A stretch of DNA of 64,000 nt from Hofstenia miamia (Eukaryota > Xenacoelomorpha > Acoela): assembly GCA_004352715.1 (NCBI GenBank), contig SCFE01000010.1, forward strand, positions 492,069 through 556,068. The letters run 5' to 3'. The notes under the pieces are model-generated. The model saw nothing but the letters and a program-made list of their open reading frames with translations, was not told where the DNA came from and made no database searches. Positions 11,520-23,522 of the stretch are shown piece after piece. The position numbers and the translations under genes were made by a program. Position 1 is the stretch's first letter. Each line of letters begins with the position of its first letter.

Positions 11520-12711
11520 TAGGGCCGGATCTAGGAATTTTCAAACGGGTGGCGGTTTGATATAATTTTGAGTTTACAATAGATTACTTAATAACAATGA
11601 AAACAAATCGGACAAAACGGAAAATTTAAACCACTGATACACAAGTTAAGCGCCACTAGAACATCTGTGAAAATCATAATTTTTATCTTGGAAAAANNNN
11701 NNNNNNNNNNNNNNNNNNNNNNNNNNNNNNNNNNNNNNNNNNNNNNNNNNNNNNNNNNNNNNNNNNNNNNNNNNNNNNNNNNNNNNNNNNNNNNNNNNNN
11801 NNNNNNNNNNNNNNNNNNNNNNNNNNNNNNNNNNNNNNNNNNNNNNNNNNNNNNNNNNNNNNNNNNNNNNNNNNNNNNNNNNNNNNNNNNNNNNNNNNNN
11901 NNNNNNNNNNNNNNNNNNNNNNNNNNNNNNNNNNNNNNNNNNNNNNNNNNNNNNNNNNNNNNNNNNNNNNNNNNNNNNNNNNNNNNNNNNNNNNNNNNNN
12001 NNNNNNNNNNNNNNNNNNNNNNNNNNNNNNNNNNNNNNNNNNNNNNNNNNNNNNNNNNNNNNNNNNNNNNNNNNNNNNNNNNNNNNNNNNNNNNNNNNNN
12101 NNNNNNNNNNNNNNNNNNNNNNNNNNNNNNNNNNNNNNNNNNNNNNNNNNNNNNNNNNNNNNNNNNNNNNNNNNNNNNNNNNNNNNNNNNNNNNNNNNNN
12201 NNNNNNNNNNNNNNNNNNNNNNNNNNNNNNNNNNNNNNNNNNNNNNNNNNNNNNNNNNNNNNNNNNNNNNNNNNNNNNNNNNNNNNNNNNNNNNNNNNNN
12301 NNNNNNNNNNNNNNNNNNNNNNNNNNNNNNNNNNNNNNNNNNNNNNNNNNNNNNNNNNNNNNNNNNNNNNNNNNNNNNNNNNNNNNNNNNNNNNNNNNNN
12401 NNNNNNNNNNNNNNNNNNNNNNNNNNNNNNNNNNNNNNNNNNNNNNNNNNNNNNNNNNNNNNNNNNNNNNNNNNNNNNNNNNNNNNNNNNNNNNNNNNNN
12501 NNNNNNNNNNNNNNNNNNNNNNNNNNNNNNNNNNNNNNNNNNNNNNNNNNNNNNNNNNNNNNNNNNNNNNNNNNNNNNNNNNNNNNNNNNNNNNNNNNNN
12601 NNNNNNNNNNNNNNNNNNNNNNNNNNNNNNNNNNNNNNNNNNNNNNNNNNNNNNNNNNNNNNNNNNNNNNNNNNNNNNNNNNNNNNNNNNNNNNNNATAT
12701 ATATATATATA
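11520..12711. other. 1000-N scaffold gap with hAT-like start on its left and (TA)n on its right
   Basis: Ns fill 11697-12696, exactly 1000, a conventional placeholder for a gap of unknown size. The sequence at 11520 (AGGGCCGGATCTAGGAATTT) resembles the first bases of some hAT elements, so a further element may lie in the gap. (TA)n at 12697-12711 closes it. Open frames drawn across the Ns are meaningless. Confidence 0.85.
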
Positions 12712-12743
12712 TGTATAGTATGTGCGTGTCCAGAATTTCTTTG

Positions 12744-12990
12744 AGGGTTCTCTGGCAATTAGGCCATTGAGATTGGCTCCAGTCGCAGGCCATTACCAAT
12801 CCCGTAATATATTCCGGTTCCATGATCCCATATGGTCCCACTTTCATTTTAATTTCATTTTGCTTAAATTTGCGAAAATTATTATAAAATTTTTGAAATG
12901 CGTAGTCGCATTTTCTTAAGTTATAGTCCTTATCCCAAGCTGTTTCCAATCCCATTGAAATATTTAGTTCGTGGTTCCAGTCTTATGGGG
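12744..12990. repeat. Degraded copy of the GGTTCT...GGGACC dispersed family
   Basis: It starts GGGTTCTCTGG and contains scattered ATCCCATATGGTCCCAC-like words, ending near GTTCCAGTCTTATGGGG. Better copies lie at 31795-32073 and 60617-60750. Confidence 0.35.
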
Positions 12991-15199
12991 TAGGAATAGG
13001 ATTAAAAAATTACATGGAAATTGATTACTCCGCAGAACACTAGTGGAAAGTAAAGGCAATATACAAACATTTCTTTGAAATATTTTGTGAACGAAACATG
13101 TTACTATACATATGCCATGCCTTAGACCTAGATGAATTGCTATTACAAAAAAATTATACATGTACCAACCGGGGACTGGCGCTAAATAGCTTTGAACAAT
13201 TGTAAAATGGTGCTAAATATTATTTTGCAAGTCTAATTGTATTTAAAAATTTTAAATAGCTATTATGTAAGCTCCTTTGAATAATTTATGTCGAATCACG
13301 AGGCCTTAAAATTATCAAACTTTTCTATTCACACCACGTCTTCTCACTACTTGGGGAACAGGAGCGTTGCAAACAACCATCGGGGTTAAAGGCTTCTATT
13401 TATTTATTCGTATGTTTTCCCTTCTTTCTGCCGATACCTTCGAAGTTGACCAAGTAAAATTCAGAAACACTTAGTGTTTTAAAGTTTTCTCGCTAATCGA
13501 TTACGTCGAAAGAGTTTTAGACAAAATATGCAATCACATCCGTTATTTGATTGGTTAATAGCATCATATCATAATATAACTACCGGTTTCTACATTGCAC
13601 GGCATTTCTTGTGAGATGTCACGTAAATAACAGATGTTAAGTGTTAACTTTGGTTGGAATGGCGCTGACTAATTGCGAGATTTAATCATTTTTCATATAC
13701 TCCTGTAGCTATTTTCCAATTTCAAATCGATTACGAGCTATCTATTTTAGCAGTCTGCTATTTTGAAAACCGTGCTTGCTCTATTTTTTATAAAGCTAAA
13801 TGCCATAATCTTGTAACGTTTTTATTTTTGAAGTTCGCATTTTAAGTGTAGTTAATAGTGTTATTTTAATGGCTTTAATGTAAGTGTCCCATTTAATTAA
13901 CATGACGTGTGAATTGCGTCCATCGACGTCATACGTGAATAATATCTTATTAAGCGCTGATTGTTTTAATAATAAACGATAGTTTGCTGCAAACTATACA
14001 AATTCAATGCTTCAGTATTGTCTACGTAAACGTGGGAATTATTAGCGACGTTGCAAACAGTGTTTTGTTAATTTTTTAATTCTCCGAATGTTTTTTGGTA
14101 TTTTTTAATAGAGCAGGGTTCACGGAGGCAGTAAAGTTAAAAAACCAGAATTTTATTGGATTCGGTCCTACCTCTAGTGTTTGGCGTGTGTTGGAGCGGC
14201 TAACGGCCGGTTACGTCCTGAACCCTTATTTCCACGGCCAGCCAAGCCTTCAATTTTCAAATCACGATTTTTAGCGGCCGTAAGTTTAATTGGAAACTGA
14301 ATTCAATTAGGTTCTTACGATGAGTTCTATTCGAGATGAGATATATCATGAGAAATGTGATGAATTTATAAACAATAAAAATTTTAAGGTCGGGAACGGA
14401 TTCAATATTTGCGGCCGCGCTCGTCAAGAAGCTCCAGCAGCAAAGCACTGCACCTACTCCGGTCGCACTGCCAATCGCATTAAATATTATGTTCAGGTCC
14501 CATGATTTCATGTGATCACAAACTTAAATTTTATTTTCCTAATATTTGCTAAAAAATTTATTTCTTCAACTACGTTCCCAACTCCACTGTAGTATTCAAC
14601 AAGCCCCCATTGGACTAGTTGGGTCTGCAGAAGCCAAGTTGAATTGTAGTTTCTTAATCCACTTATTAAATTTCTAAAATTTTATATGGCAATTCAATGG
14701 ACGAATTTTATATAGAATTTGTTTGGTTCACCTCGCTGAGAATACGAATCAGTTCTTGTAGTCAGTGTTTGAATTCGTTTGCATTTCAAATATGTTAGTC
14801 TTTTAAAATCCTTTGAAATTGTATCGCTTGTTTTGGCTAAATTTAGTAAGTGATTGGCATGCCCTGTAATCTCATTTTTACCTTGGAGATAAACTAAATT
14901 TCATTGAAGAAATAATTTTTTGCTAATTATGGAAAGGTACCTCTAAAATTTAATCGAATGTCAACTAATTATCATTCAATAGCTGAAGGATAAACTCTAA
15001 TTTCATCTTGATTGACGGCAAAAATATATACAGCATAATTTATTTAAACAAATATTAATGTCTGTAGCTCATTTGTTTTGATCTATACGGTTTTATGAAA
15101 AACAATTTTGAAGTAAAAATATCGCAGTTTTGTCAAATAACGCAGCTTCTTCTTCAATCACCTAGCCGGATTTTGACACTACGTCAAAGTTGATATTGC
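12991..15199. other. AT-rich noncoding stretch with a GC-richer island at 14165-14511
   Basis: No gene is recognised. Within 14165-14511 the composition shifts (CGGCCGGTTACGTCC, GCGGCCGCGCTCG). A plus-strand frame from an ATG at 14320 runs 61 codons (MSSIRDEIYHEKCDEF...) to a stop at 14505, without a usable donor. It could be a small exon or a piece of a mobile element, and I could not decide. Confidence 0.3.
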
Positions 15200-15223
15200 A
15201 TATATATATATATATATATATAT
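15200..15223. repeat. (TA)n microsatellite
   Basis: About 12 TA units. It marks the downstream edge of the Penelope-like fragment that follows on the minus strand. Confidence 0.9.
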
Positions 15224-15281
15224 TAGAAGTAATTATACTGAGCTTTGCAATATTCATTTTTAAACGCTATGAAAAAATATA

Positions 15282-15312
15282 GACCGGTTTCGATTCTGAA
15301 AATCATCATCAG
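15282..15312 (-). ncRNA. Hammerhead-ribozyme-like motif of a Penelope-like element
   Basis: On the minus strand the sequence reads CTGATGA, then a stem-loop (GATT-TTCAG-AATC), then GAA, then the self-complementary ACCGGT, then C. These are the conserved hammerhead core parts in order: CUGAUGA, stem II, GAA, a minimal stem III and a GUC cleavage triplet. One extra T sits between CUGAUGA and stem II, and the flanks give a poor stem I, so it may be inactive. Hammerheads with minimal stem III are known in Penelope-like retroelements, and a GIY-YIG fragment of that class lies just upstream on the same strand. Confidence 0.45.
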
Positions 15313-15383
15313 TAACAAATATGCGGGGAAATAAATATTTACAATTGACTACACTATTATAATACAAAATTACTGCATGCACA

Positions 15384-15644
15384 CTAAAATAAATTTAATG
15401 TTATCATGCTTTGTTGCTTATTTAGTAATTGATGTTTCTTTGTTTGCTTGATGATTAAAGCTTCGCCTATTTTAGGATGTTGTGTTCTTAGTTGTATGTA
15501 AAAATTTTTTTCTTTAGCTTGGTGTTCATGCATAAATATTTCTGATCTTAGGTGTCCGTTAATATGCTCCTTCATTCTTGTTACCAAATGTCGTTTTGTT
15601 TCCCCGACGTATGATTTTTCACAAGCATCACATTTATAATTGTA
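15384..15644 (-). pseudogene. Penelope-like retroelement, C-terminal GIY-YIG endonuclease fragment
   Basis: The minus-strand frame reads from the gap edge at 15644 to a stop at 15384, 86 codons. It opens with KCDACEKSYVGETKRHL, a C-x2-C knuckle followed by the YIG-like YVG and a conserved basic stretch, then TRMKEHINGHL. This is the pattern of the GIY-YIG endonuclease at the C-terminus of Penelope-like element proteins, which nicks target DNA for reverse transcription. The reverse transcriptase part is missing: the frame runs into Ns at 15645-15659 and then (TA)n. It ends with a lysine/glutamine-rich tail. The hammerhead-like motif at 15282-15312 lies downstream on the same strand, as expected for this class. 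It is a truncated, probably dead copy. Confidence 0.65.
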
Positions 15645-15673
15645 NNNNNNNNNNNNNNNTATATATATATATA
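15645..15673. repeat. 15-N gap followed by (TA)n
   Basis: Ns fill 15645-15659, then TA to about 15673. The gap separates the Penelope-like fragment from the Tc1 remnant, so their true junction is unknown. Confidence 0.9.
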
Positions 15674-15808
15674 TTGGCGCTTTTGAATTTTTGCTATATT
15701 CATTGGAGCTTTGTATTAAAAAATTACTTACAGAGGGTCAATACATCAATTTTTTGTTTCATAGTAGTGTTTATGTGAACAAAACTATTAATATTTCAAA
15801 AAATTATT

Positions 15809-16333
15809 CTAGGATGCATTTCTTAACAAATCCCTTGGTAAATCCAGGTTCTCGCAAGAAATAACTTGATTTTTCAAACTTTGCTTCAAAATTGCCCACA
15901 TGTTTTCAATAACGTTTAAATCAGGGCTATATCGGGCCAGTTTTCAACCTCAATGTTGTTTTCTTCGAAAAAATCTTTGAATATTTTGGCTTTATGTATG
16001 GGTGCATTGTCTTTTTGAAAAACGTACCCAAGCATAAGAATCTCCTCTTTTGCATTTTCCAACAAGCTAACATACCCTAATAAATTGAGAGTATTCGGGC
16101 AAGAATATAAAACTTTTTTACCATCGGCACGGATCGCACCCCCGTACATAATGGATCTTCTATCTGCGGACATTGACTTACCGTGTGCATCTGAAAATCG
16201 AGTACCGTTTTTTCGCCAAACAACTAAGTTTCCATCGCTACTGAATTTTACCCGGGTCTCGTCACTGAAGATCACTCGTTTCCAGTCGCCAACTGTTCTG
16301 TTGCGTCTTTTTCGGCACCATTTTGTCAACCTA

Positions 16334-16336
<3 letters not shown>
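15809..16336 (-). pseudogene. Tc1-type transposase, 5'-truncated, one frameshift
   Basis: The catalytic part of a Tc1 transposase reads from 16336 down. WKRVIFSDET carries the first Asp and FQKDNAPIHKAK the second. After WP the frame slips by one base and resumes RYSPDLNVIENMW, which supplies the third acidic residue. Counting through the slip gives 34 residues between the second Asp and the Glu, the DD34E spacing of Tc1. The protein ends NASTOP at 15809-15811 (RNAS then TAG). The N-terminal DNA-binding domains are absent, since the frame runs straight into (TA)n at 16337-16364. Apart from the single frameshift the catalytic core is well preserved, suggesting a fairly recent copy. No terminal repeats were identified. 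Confidence 0.8.

Positions 16337-16364
<28 letters not shown>
16337..16364. repeat. (TA)n microsatellite truncating the Tc1 remnant
   Basis: About 14 TA units lie directly against the 5' break of the transposase remnant. A second, interrupted TA block lies at 16510-16527. Confidence 0.9.
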
Positions 16365-16368
<4 letters not shown>

Positions 16369-16572
16369 GCAGTAAATATTCAGTATCTGAATACACAAAG
16401 AAAATTTTGTTGGTTTTTTATAAATACTAATAATACAGGATGACCAGCCGAAAATCATACCCTTTTACAAAACGAATTTTACAATTAAAAACTTTTATGA
16501 TATTTTTAATATATATATTTATATATAAAGTATTAATCTGCTATAAAGCATAATATTGTACAAAAACATTNT

Positions 16573-16782
16573 GTGAAGTGTACAATTTGCAATCATTTAA
16601 AATTCACAAATGTTACTGTAAATAATTTAATTGATTATGAAATTTGTAAAGATCAGTTGGACCCTTCTGTTTCTGCCGTGGCAACTCAGGTGCTTTTAAT
16701 AACCAAGACTACCAACAGGTTTCCTATTCTTATTTGCTGTAATTTCGCTTGCCTACTTTCTGACCTATTTCGATTTGGATAA
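16573..16782 (+). other. Possible fragment of an MFS (SLC46-like) transporter
   Basis: An open frame right after a single N at 16571 reads KCTICNHLKFTNVTVNNL, then SVSAVATQ, then a hydrophobic segment ending CNFACLLSDLFRFG and a stop. The order Cys-rich and N-glycosylation-like segment, V-x3-AT, a proline-containing membrane segment, then SD-x-F-x2-G recalls the N-terminal third of SLC46 (proton-coupled folate transporter type) proteins. The stop right after FRFG and the lack of a good donor suggest a relic, if the resemblance is real. This is pattern memory only. Confidence 0.2.
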
Positions 16783-17606
16783 ATAACTGATTATCAAGTG
16801 TTGTACCATCTTTCAAATGTTCCTTCAAATGTTTGTCACGTGTCGCTTAATAAGTGGATACGTACAAATGAAATCGTTCAATTTTTTGGTTGCAATTGGT
16901 GGTGAGTGGTTAGAGCATGAGATGCTTTATATACTCGAATTCACGTCCCTTACTCTATATATTCAAAATTCATTTATTTATTCGTGGACCCTATTTTACA
17001 AATGTCATTGCCTTCAATAAATCTTCATCTGTCATATCAAATTTCATATTAACAGATATTGTGATTATAATGTTTCACATCTAGATATTCATTTGGCCCT
17101 CAATCGCAACGAATTTTTATTTTTTTCACTTTGAACTAAAAAGACATTTTCAGAGTAGACGTTGTGCAAGGTGATTAGCCAAGTATGACTGTGATGCTAA
17201 AAATGGAAGGTTTGTGAAGGCACGATTTGCTTTGTAATTTTTGTGTTTGTGGGATTTGATAAATTTCTTAATACTGCTTTTATTTTACTGATAAGAAGTT
17301 GGCATTATCAAAGCGAGCATTTTCAATGAGGAATTTTTTGTGAAGCAATGAAATCCATTTCACTGAAATTCAATGTTGTTCACGTGACACGCCTCTTTTG
17401 CTTTGAGGACATTATAATAGCTAGATGAAAGTCTGTACCTACGAAATCCATTAAAACCATTCCCACTATCTTATTATAGAAAATGTGGAGTACTTGCTAA
17501 TTATTAGTTTGTTCTTGACCCCTGTCACAATTCTTCATCTTAGTCTATTTTATTCAAATATTTTTTATATACAGAAAGCTAGGGCCGTGTGATTAGTAAT
17601 TTTTAA

Positions 17607-17837
17607 CCCTCTACTGCATGAGAGGACGATTTCGTCCAGTAAGGTTTAAATAGGTTTCCCTTATTAAATAGAGAACGTATGATGAAATGTATATTACCTC
17701 GCACTAAACTAGACGCCTTACGTTGTTATTAATACGTATGAAGACGTATCTATCTCGTTCAAAGTCGTATTACATCAGTTTATATGAATATAAGAAATAA
17801 TTTTTCGTTAATTTTTCATAATTCATGCAGTAGAGGG
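17607..17837. mobile_element. piggyBac-type MITE, 231 bp
   Basis: A perfect 15-bp inverted repeat, CCCTCTACTGCATGA at the left and its complement at the right, is flanked on both sides by TTAA (17603-17606 and 17838-17841). TTAA target duplication with termini starting CCC is the signature of piggyBac elements. The 231-bp interior is non-coding, so it would need a transposase made elsewhere. Perfect termini suggest a fairly young insertion. Confidence 0.85.
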
Positions 17838-17841
17838 TTAA

Positions 17842-20800
17842 TAGTTCTATGGCTGTGCTTGTTGACCGAAAACGACTTGAAATTTGATTCTATGTGCTAA
17901 CAAAATGTACTTGATTCCAAAAACTGTGAATTAAAGATAGAGAAATGTAGCCTTTATACAAAAATATACGTTTTCCCTTAAATAATTTTTTCTTGTGCAT
18001 AGCCCTCATTTTTCAAAAGCAAAATTTTAAAGATATTTTTCAAGTTGTGCATGTATATTGTACTGAAAACCTAGAGAATGTTTCACATTCAGGGGCACAA
18101 AGTCATCAAAGATGGCAAAAATAAAGAACAGGAAAACATTGACTGATGAACATCAAGTACTTCTCTAAAATAATTTTCTTCCAAGTTTCTCCGTTTGGGA
18201 ATTGTCTTTGTGTGGTGATGATTTTCCCACAATCTTATCCGTAGCATTAACTAATATGGAGAAAATTATGAAAATTACATAATAGGATATACTGTCGTTT
18301 CGATTGCAATCCCATTAATGTAGGGCCTATTTCAAGCCGTTTCAATGGGAGAAAAATCCAATCAAATATACTGATACACAAAATAATTTTGCGGCATAAA
18401 CTTTGTTAATCAACTTCCAATACTAGGTTTAGATTTGCCATCAATCTCAGCGAGGTTTTCTTTTATCCTGAGACAAATCTCCTAAGATAGTTCTTAAAAT
18501 TACAGAATGTTTCAATTGTTTAAACAATTTCTATTTTGTAGCCTTTTCATAATTATGTGTAAGAACTTACCTATTTTTCGTTTTTATGACCATTTTAAAG
18601 CAGAAATGCTCATTTTTGTGGTTTATAATAGTTTTTCGAAATCCATTTTACTGATGTTGTACGAGTGCATGACAAATTCCTAATCAACGTCATTGATTTT
18701 GTTCTTATCTCAATGTAAAAATTCTTAGCACTCGAAATACCATTACTCCTTACGATTCTTTTTATAGAGAATTTCAAAGTAGAAAATTATGTAAGACAAT
18801 GAAAAAAACTACACAAGCAAATTCAAATGGATTATCAATATATTTGCTATTGTTTTTAGTTAATAGTTAATGCATGCTCAAGTCAATAAAATTGTAATTT
18901 GAATCGATTTTGACACATTTGGTAGTTCTAGTGTTGATACTTTAGTTTTGTTTTTTGTACACTTGAATTTATTAACTATATTTTATCAATGAATTTTTCC
19001 ACTATTTCAACAATTTATTTTACAAATATGCCCTTTCTTGATATACAATTTTCTCTAATAAGAATATTAGAGAATTTTCACTCGCGGTTTTCGGGTTTCT
19101 TGTAATTTTATTAAACTTTCTTCTATGGCGCCTCTAAAAATGAATAGCATGTTGTTAAATTTATTCTTCGTTTAATTGTTATCATGTTCTAATATATTAC
19201 TACAGGTAAATGCCCTTGCAAATTTTTTCAAATACATTTACCATGAATTGCATCATATAACTCATAGACGATCGTAGTTGTGGAATCATCGCCTATGTCA
19301 TTGTATGCATATTTAGATAGATTGATAGAACTTATTTTAACCCTGTTTGCTACACTGGGGGTTTGAACATCCTAATATGCCGTTGGTTTTTTGACGTTTA
19401 CTTTTATAGCATGAACAAATTTGATGTAATTTCCCCCACCCGTTCTTTGTCAACAATATTTTGAAAATGTTGTTTAAAGTTCATTTTTACATGAAACTAC
19501 TGTTTTTGTTCCCCACTTCGACAATTTCTTTCTTTTGTTAAGTAAAAAGCCCCATGAATACATTAGCCAAGCTTTTTGAAGTCAGCAAACATCTAAAAAA
19601 AATCAAAAACTTCAACAATCACTTTTTCCAACATATCATTGTAATAGTGATGCCTTTATGTAAGTGATGCATTAATCACTAGTCTAAGGGCCTCATTTTT
19701 TAAAGGAAGGAGTGTTTTGCTAACGTACAAAGTTTCTTGGAAAATATTTAGTAGAAAAACGGTTTAAAGCCAAAAATGTAGCATCGTATTTTTAAAATAT
19801 TAAGAAGTTTCTATGAAATCATTTTTATACCCTACTGCAAATACGGAATATATTGATCTCTTATCTTAGTTGTTTGCTACTTTTCGATTGCATATTTTGA
19901 ATGGAGCTTTCATCATGTGTACTTTGAGTTTTTTATTTGGTATTAAGCTAATATAGTTTCACAGTGATATTCTTACTCTATCTAAAATACAGTGCTTTAT
20001 GTTTTCAAAGATAAGTTTGCAAATTTAAGTGGACATTGGTCTCGTTGTTTGTTAAATTGCTTTGTGTATTATATTTGAATGGTTTTTGATGTTTAATAGA
20101 ATTATTTGTGGATAAATATAGCCCCAAAGATAAAAACTTTTAACAATCGTTTCCTTTGAAATTTAAGAATAAGTCCTGTTATAATATGAAATAATGTCTT
20201 ATCGATTCTTCCATTCGAATTCATTGTTTGGGTGCATTTTCATCAATACACTTAAATGTCAAACTCTTCATTTCGAATGTGTATTTCTGTCTTACAACTA
20301 CGTCTTAAAGCTACTTTGCTATCCTTAATTGCTTTTCGCCGAAATAAAATTAAAACCAATTAAAATTCCAATAAAGCGTTGGCCTTCAAATAAATGATAA
20401 GTGCTAATTATAAAAATGATTCCGTTCTAAATATAAAACGTTATTTGCACGGCGACATCTAGCGTAGTCATTTGGAATTTTTAATTGGATTGCTTTATAA
20501 ATTTGCATTTGCTGCTTCTTTTCAAACTATATAATTCATGGAAATAATTAACTGCCATATTAGAAAGAATAGTTTATTAATACCGTCGTATAAATGTGGG
20601 CTTTTAATATTATTTTTAATGCGAGAGAAGTATTTTGGAGATTATTTAGTACTTGAAAACTTGAGTGCAGAATTTAAGAGATTTAAAAAGGAAGTTATTA
20701 TAGCAGGTATTACCATTTTTTCTTCAAAAAATCTTTATTGTGATTAGCATTAATCTGTGTAATTCAGGAATTAATTCATAAAAGGTCAATGTAACAAAAA

Positions 20801-21406
20801 TGTGTTAGATTTTCCTAGACATTTTACTTTGCAAACGGATCCTAGTTTCTCTGAAAACTGTTAATGACGAGTTTTTCAAAGTCTTATCAAAGCTGCAGCA
20901 ATTTCCCACCTTATTAGTGCACATACGAATCCATATAAGAAGCCACTGCGTTAAAAGCCAATTGAAAACTGTCATAATCCATTATATAATTTTCAAAACG
21001 ATCCCATCACGTGACTTATTATCTTTTGCACATTATTTCTTATCAGTAATAATTAGTTTCCTCCAATAATATATATGTAGTTTAAATATGCCAAATATTA
21101 ATTTATAAAGCAAATATTGAAAAAAGGCCTCGAACATGTAACCTCTATTATATTTCAATCATTTCTGTATTTTATTTAGGGGTTTATAAATACAAGCAGC
21201 CTGTATGCATACAATTTAGAGTTAGGAGAAGAACAATTATTTGAAAAACTTCTTAGACATGTTTTTTAAAGTGTTTTTTGCAAGTTGCTAGCTTGCCCCC
21301 GCCCTACTCTATTTACTGTCCGATTTCTAAATTATGTTGTGTATTTATTAATTACGGTCAAACTTAAAAGTTCAAATTCTGATTTCCTCAAAAACAATTG
21401 ACTGTT
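17842..21406. other. AT-rich noncoding stretch
   Basis: No exon or element is recognised. A TTAACCCTGTTTGCTAC sequence near 19337 resembles a single piggyBac-type end, but no matching right end was found. Confidence 0.5.
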
Positions 21407-21607
21407 GGGGGGGGGGGGNNNNNNNNNNNNNNNNNNNNNNNNNNNNNNNNNNNNNNNNNNNNNNNNNNNNNNNNNNNNNNNNNNNNNNNNNNNNNNNNNN
21501 NNNNNNNNNNNNNNNNNNNNNNNNNNNNNNNNNNNNNNNNNNNNNNNNNNNNNNNNNNNNNNNNNNNNNNNNNNNNNNNNNNNNNNNNNNNNNNNNGGGG
21601 GGGGGGG
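21407..21607. repeat. Poly-G tract with 178-N gap
   Basis: Twelve Gs precede the Ns (21419-21596) and eleven Gs follow. The gap is evidently a G homopolymer or G-rich repeat that could not be sequenced. Confidence 0.85.
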
Positions 21608-23285
21608 CTTTGAGGGTGGGTGCCACACTTTTTATTTCATAATTGGACAAAGGTCAAATATAGGAAGAGGTACACGGTAATTGTTTTTACTGCGGTCTAA
21701 AGATTTATCAAGTGGCATACTTTTTATTGAATTGAATGTATTTGAATAAAAATTTGTAAAAAAGCATGTTCTTAAAGCATTGTTTAAACATGTTTAAAAT
21801 ACGAAAAAGTTTTTTTCAATCAGCCCTATTACAATTACTTTCTGAATCATAAATATATTTATAAGGGAATATAACCGTATTAACTTTTTCTAAGAATAAT
21901 AAATGGTTCAAATTCAGGTTAACAATACATGTAAGCGTGGTGCTGAATAATCATTTGTTTCAGACTGCACATTTCCAAACTATTATCTCACTAGGTTTTC
22001 AATTAAGAAACCTAATTGCTTTTTTGATGATTGGTGATATTTTTGTTTTGATTCTATTGTACACACAATGTCCTGTAACAAAGACTTGATTTACTGACTT
22101 GAGTTATAAACTCTCTTGATAGTTAGTTATTTTTTTCAATGGCGACGCTTTGTTCTTCATACTGTGCGTCTCTGAAAGCGAGCTAACTATCATTGGAGTT
22201 TTCTCTAAAAAACATGGCTTTTGTCTCGCCTTCTTTTGTTGATTTCATTGCGGTAAAGTAGTAAACTTTTCATTGAAGCTGTAATTTGCATTAAGTAAAA
22301 TTCTTTTGTACATTGAAGTTGTTGTTGGCTTAGTAACAATTTCCTGTATTAGTACACGCGGGTTTACGTCATGTTGTTAATTTTGTCTTGAATCCAAATG
22401 AAAAATATATTTTTTAAAGTTCAAGTGAAATATTCTTGTCAACTTTGTTCAAGATTTAGTACTCTAAAGAAAAATATATTGATGACTCTTGTCTGCCCAT
22501 AATCTTTTTTTGACAACTTCATGATTTTCAAGTTAAATTTCGTGATCCGTCGCCTAAAGCTTGACAAGGCGAACCACTTTTTTTATTCTGCCTATTTTTG
22601 CCTTTAATGTCAAAATGCAATCATATAAAAATAGCAGTTTTCTTGACTTAATTTCCTGAAACTTCGATTGTATTTTTGCTAAAAATTAATATTCATTAAA
22701 TGCTGAGGAATTTGTATACATGTATACATCTACTGTATATATGTATATGTATATAGTTTGGGAGGTCAAACGATATCATTTTGGAAGTTTAGTTTTTTTG
22801 TGTTAGCAATCATTTATAATAAAATATACATCGAAAGTGAGTATAAGTATAACTTCCATCGCAGTCTGGTTTATATTAACATGGCGGTTCTTAAATTTTT
22901 TAACAGTCACGTGATCGACATTTTAGTCGTAATAAATTAATTGAAATTAATTCTGCGAAACGCAAGATATTAATTAGGCAAATAAATTTACATCGTTTGA
23001 GTAAAATATATTGACGTCATGTCATTGTAGCTATCATAATTATATAATTTTAGTAAATCAATTAAAACTTAAATTATATTCGCGCACTAAAATTGTGAAG
23101 TAGTATATAATGGCTGTTGGTGCATTATTTTTAATTTAGTCTTATCCACTTCTTGTGCACTAATTGTTTGTAAAATTGAGTTTTAAATAGCATGCTTATG
23201 ACGTTGCAATTCTTTGTATCTCATTATAACATTTCATTTTAATAGGCGTTTGCATAAAAAATACATTTGTGTTAGGGTTGTCTAT
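21608..23285. other. AT-rich noncoding stretch
   Basis: Nothing is recognised except a 16-bp palindrome (TGTATACATGTATACA) near 22715 and irregular TA-rich sequence to 22760. Confidence 0.4.
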
Positions 23286-23522
23286 CAGTGGCGCTTTTAG
23301 GGCGACCGCCGCCGCCTCCCCCTTTGGGCTGCTGCGAACCCTTAAGAAAAATGTTCTCTTCCTCAAATTTGAAAATAGTTCAATTTAATTCAAGATGTCA
23401 TCAATCGATTGAATTTTGTGTAAGCTTACTTTTGTTCAAAAAACTTTTTGTTTATAATTTTTTTTCTGTAAAACTGGGTGTAACTCCCTTCCCCTGTTTT
23501 AAAAATCCTAAACGCACCTCTG
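23286..23522. mobile_element. hAT-like MITE, 237 bp
   Basis: The left end CAGTGGCGCTTTTAGG and the complement of the right end (CAGAGGTGCGTTTAGG) match over about 16 bp with small offsets. The 8 bp outside are TTGTCTAT (left) and TTGTGTAG (right), matching at 6 of 8 positions. The GC-rich block after the left end (GACCGCCGCCGCC) resembles that in the 7088-7373 element, so the two may belong to related families. Confidence 0.55.

Noticed and set aside
11588-12955. Long open frames across 11588-12955 and 42281-43441
   Set aside because: They run through 1000-N gaps and consist almost wholly of unknown residues plus TA-encoded Ile-Tyr repeats.
22140-22260. Two ATG-led mini-frames (MATLCSSYCASLKAS; MAFVSPSFVDFIA followed by GTAAAG)
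   Set aside because: Too short, and no acceptor, promoter or partner exon was found.
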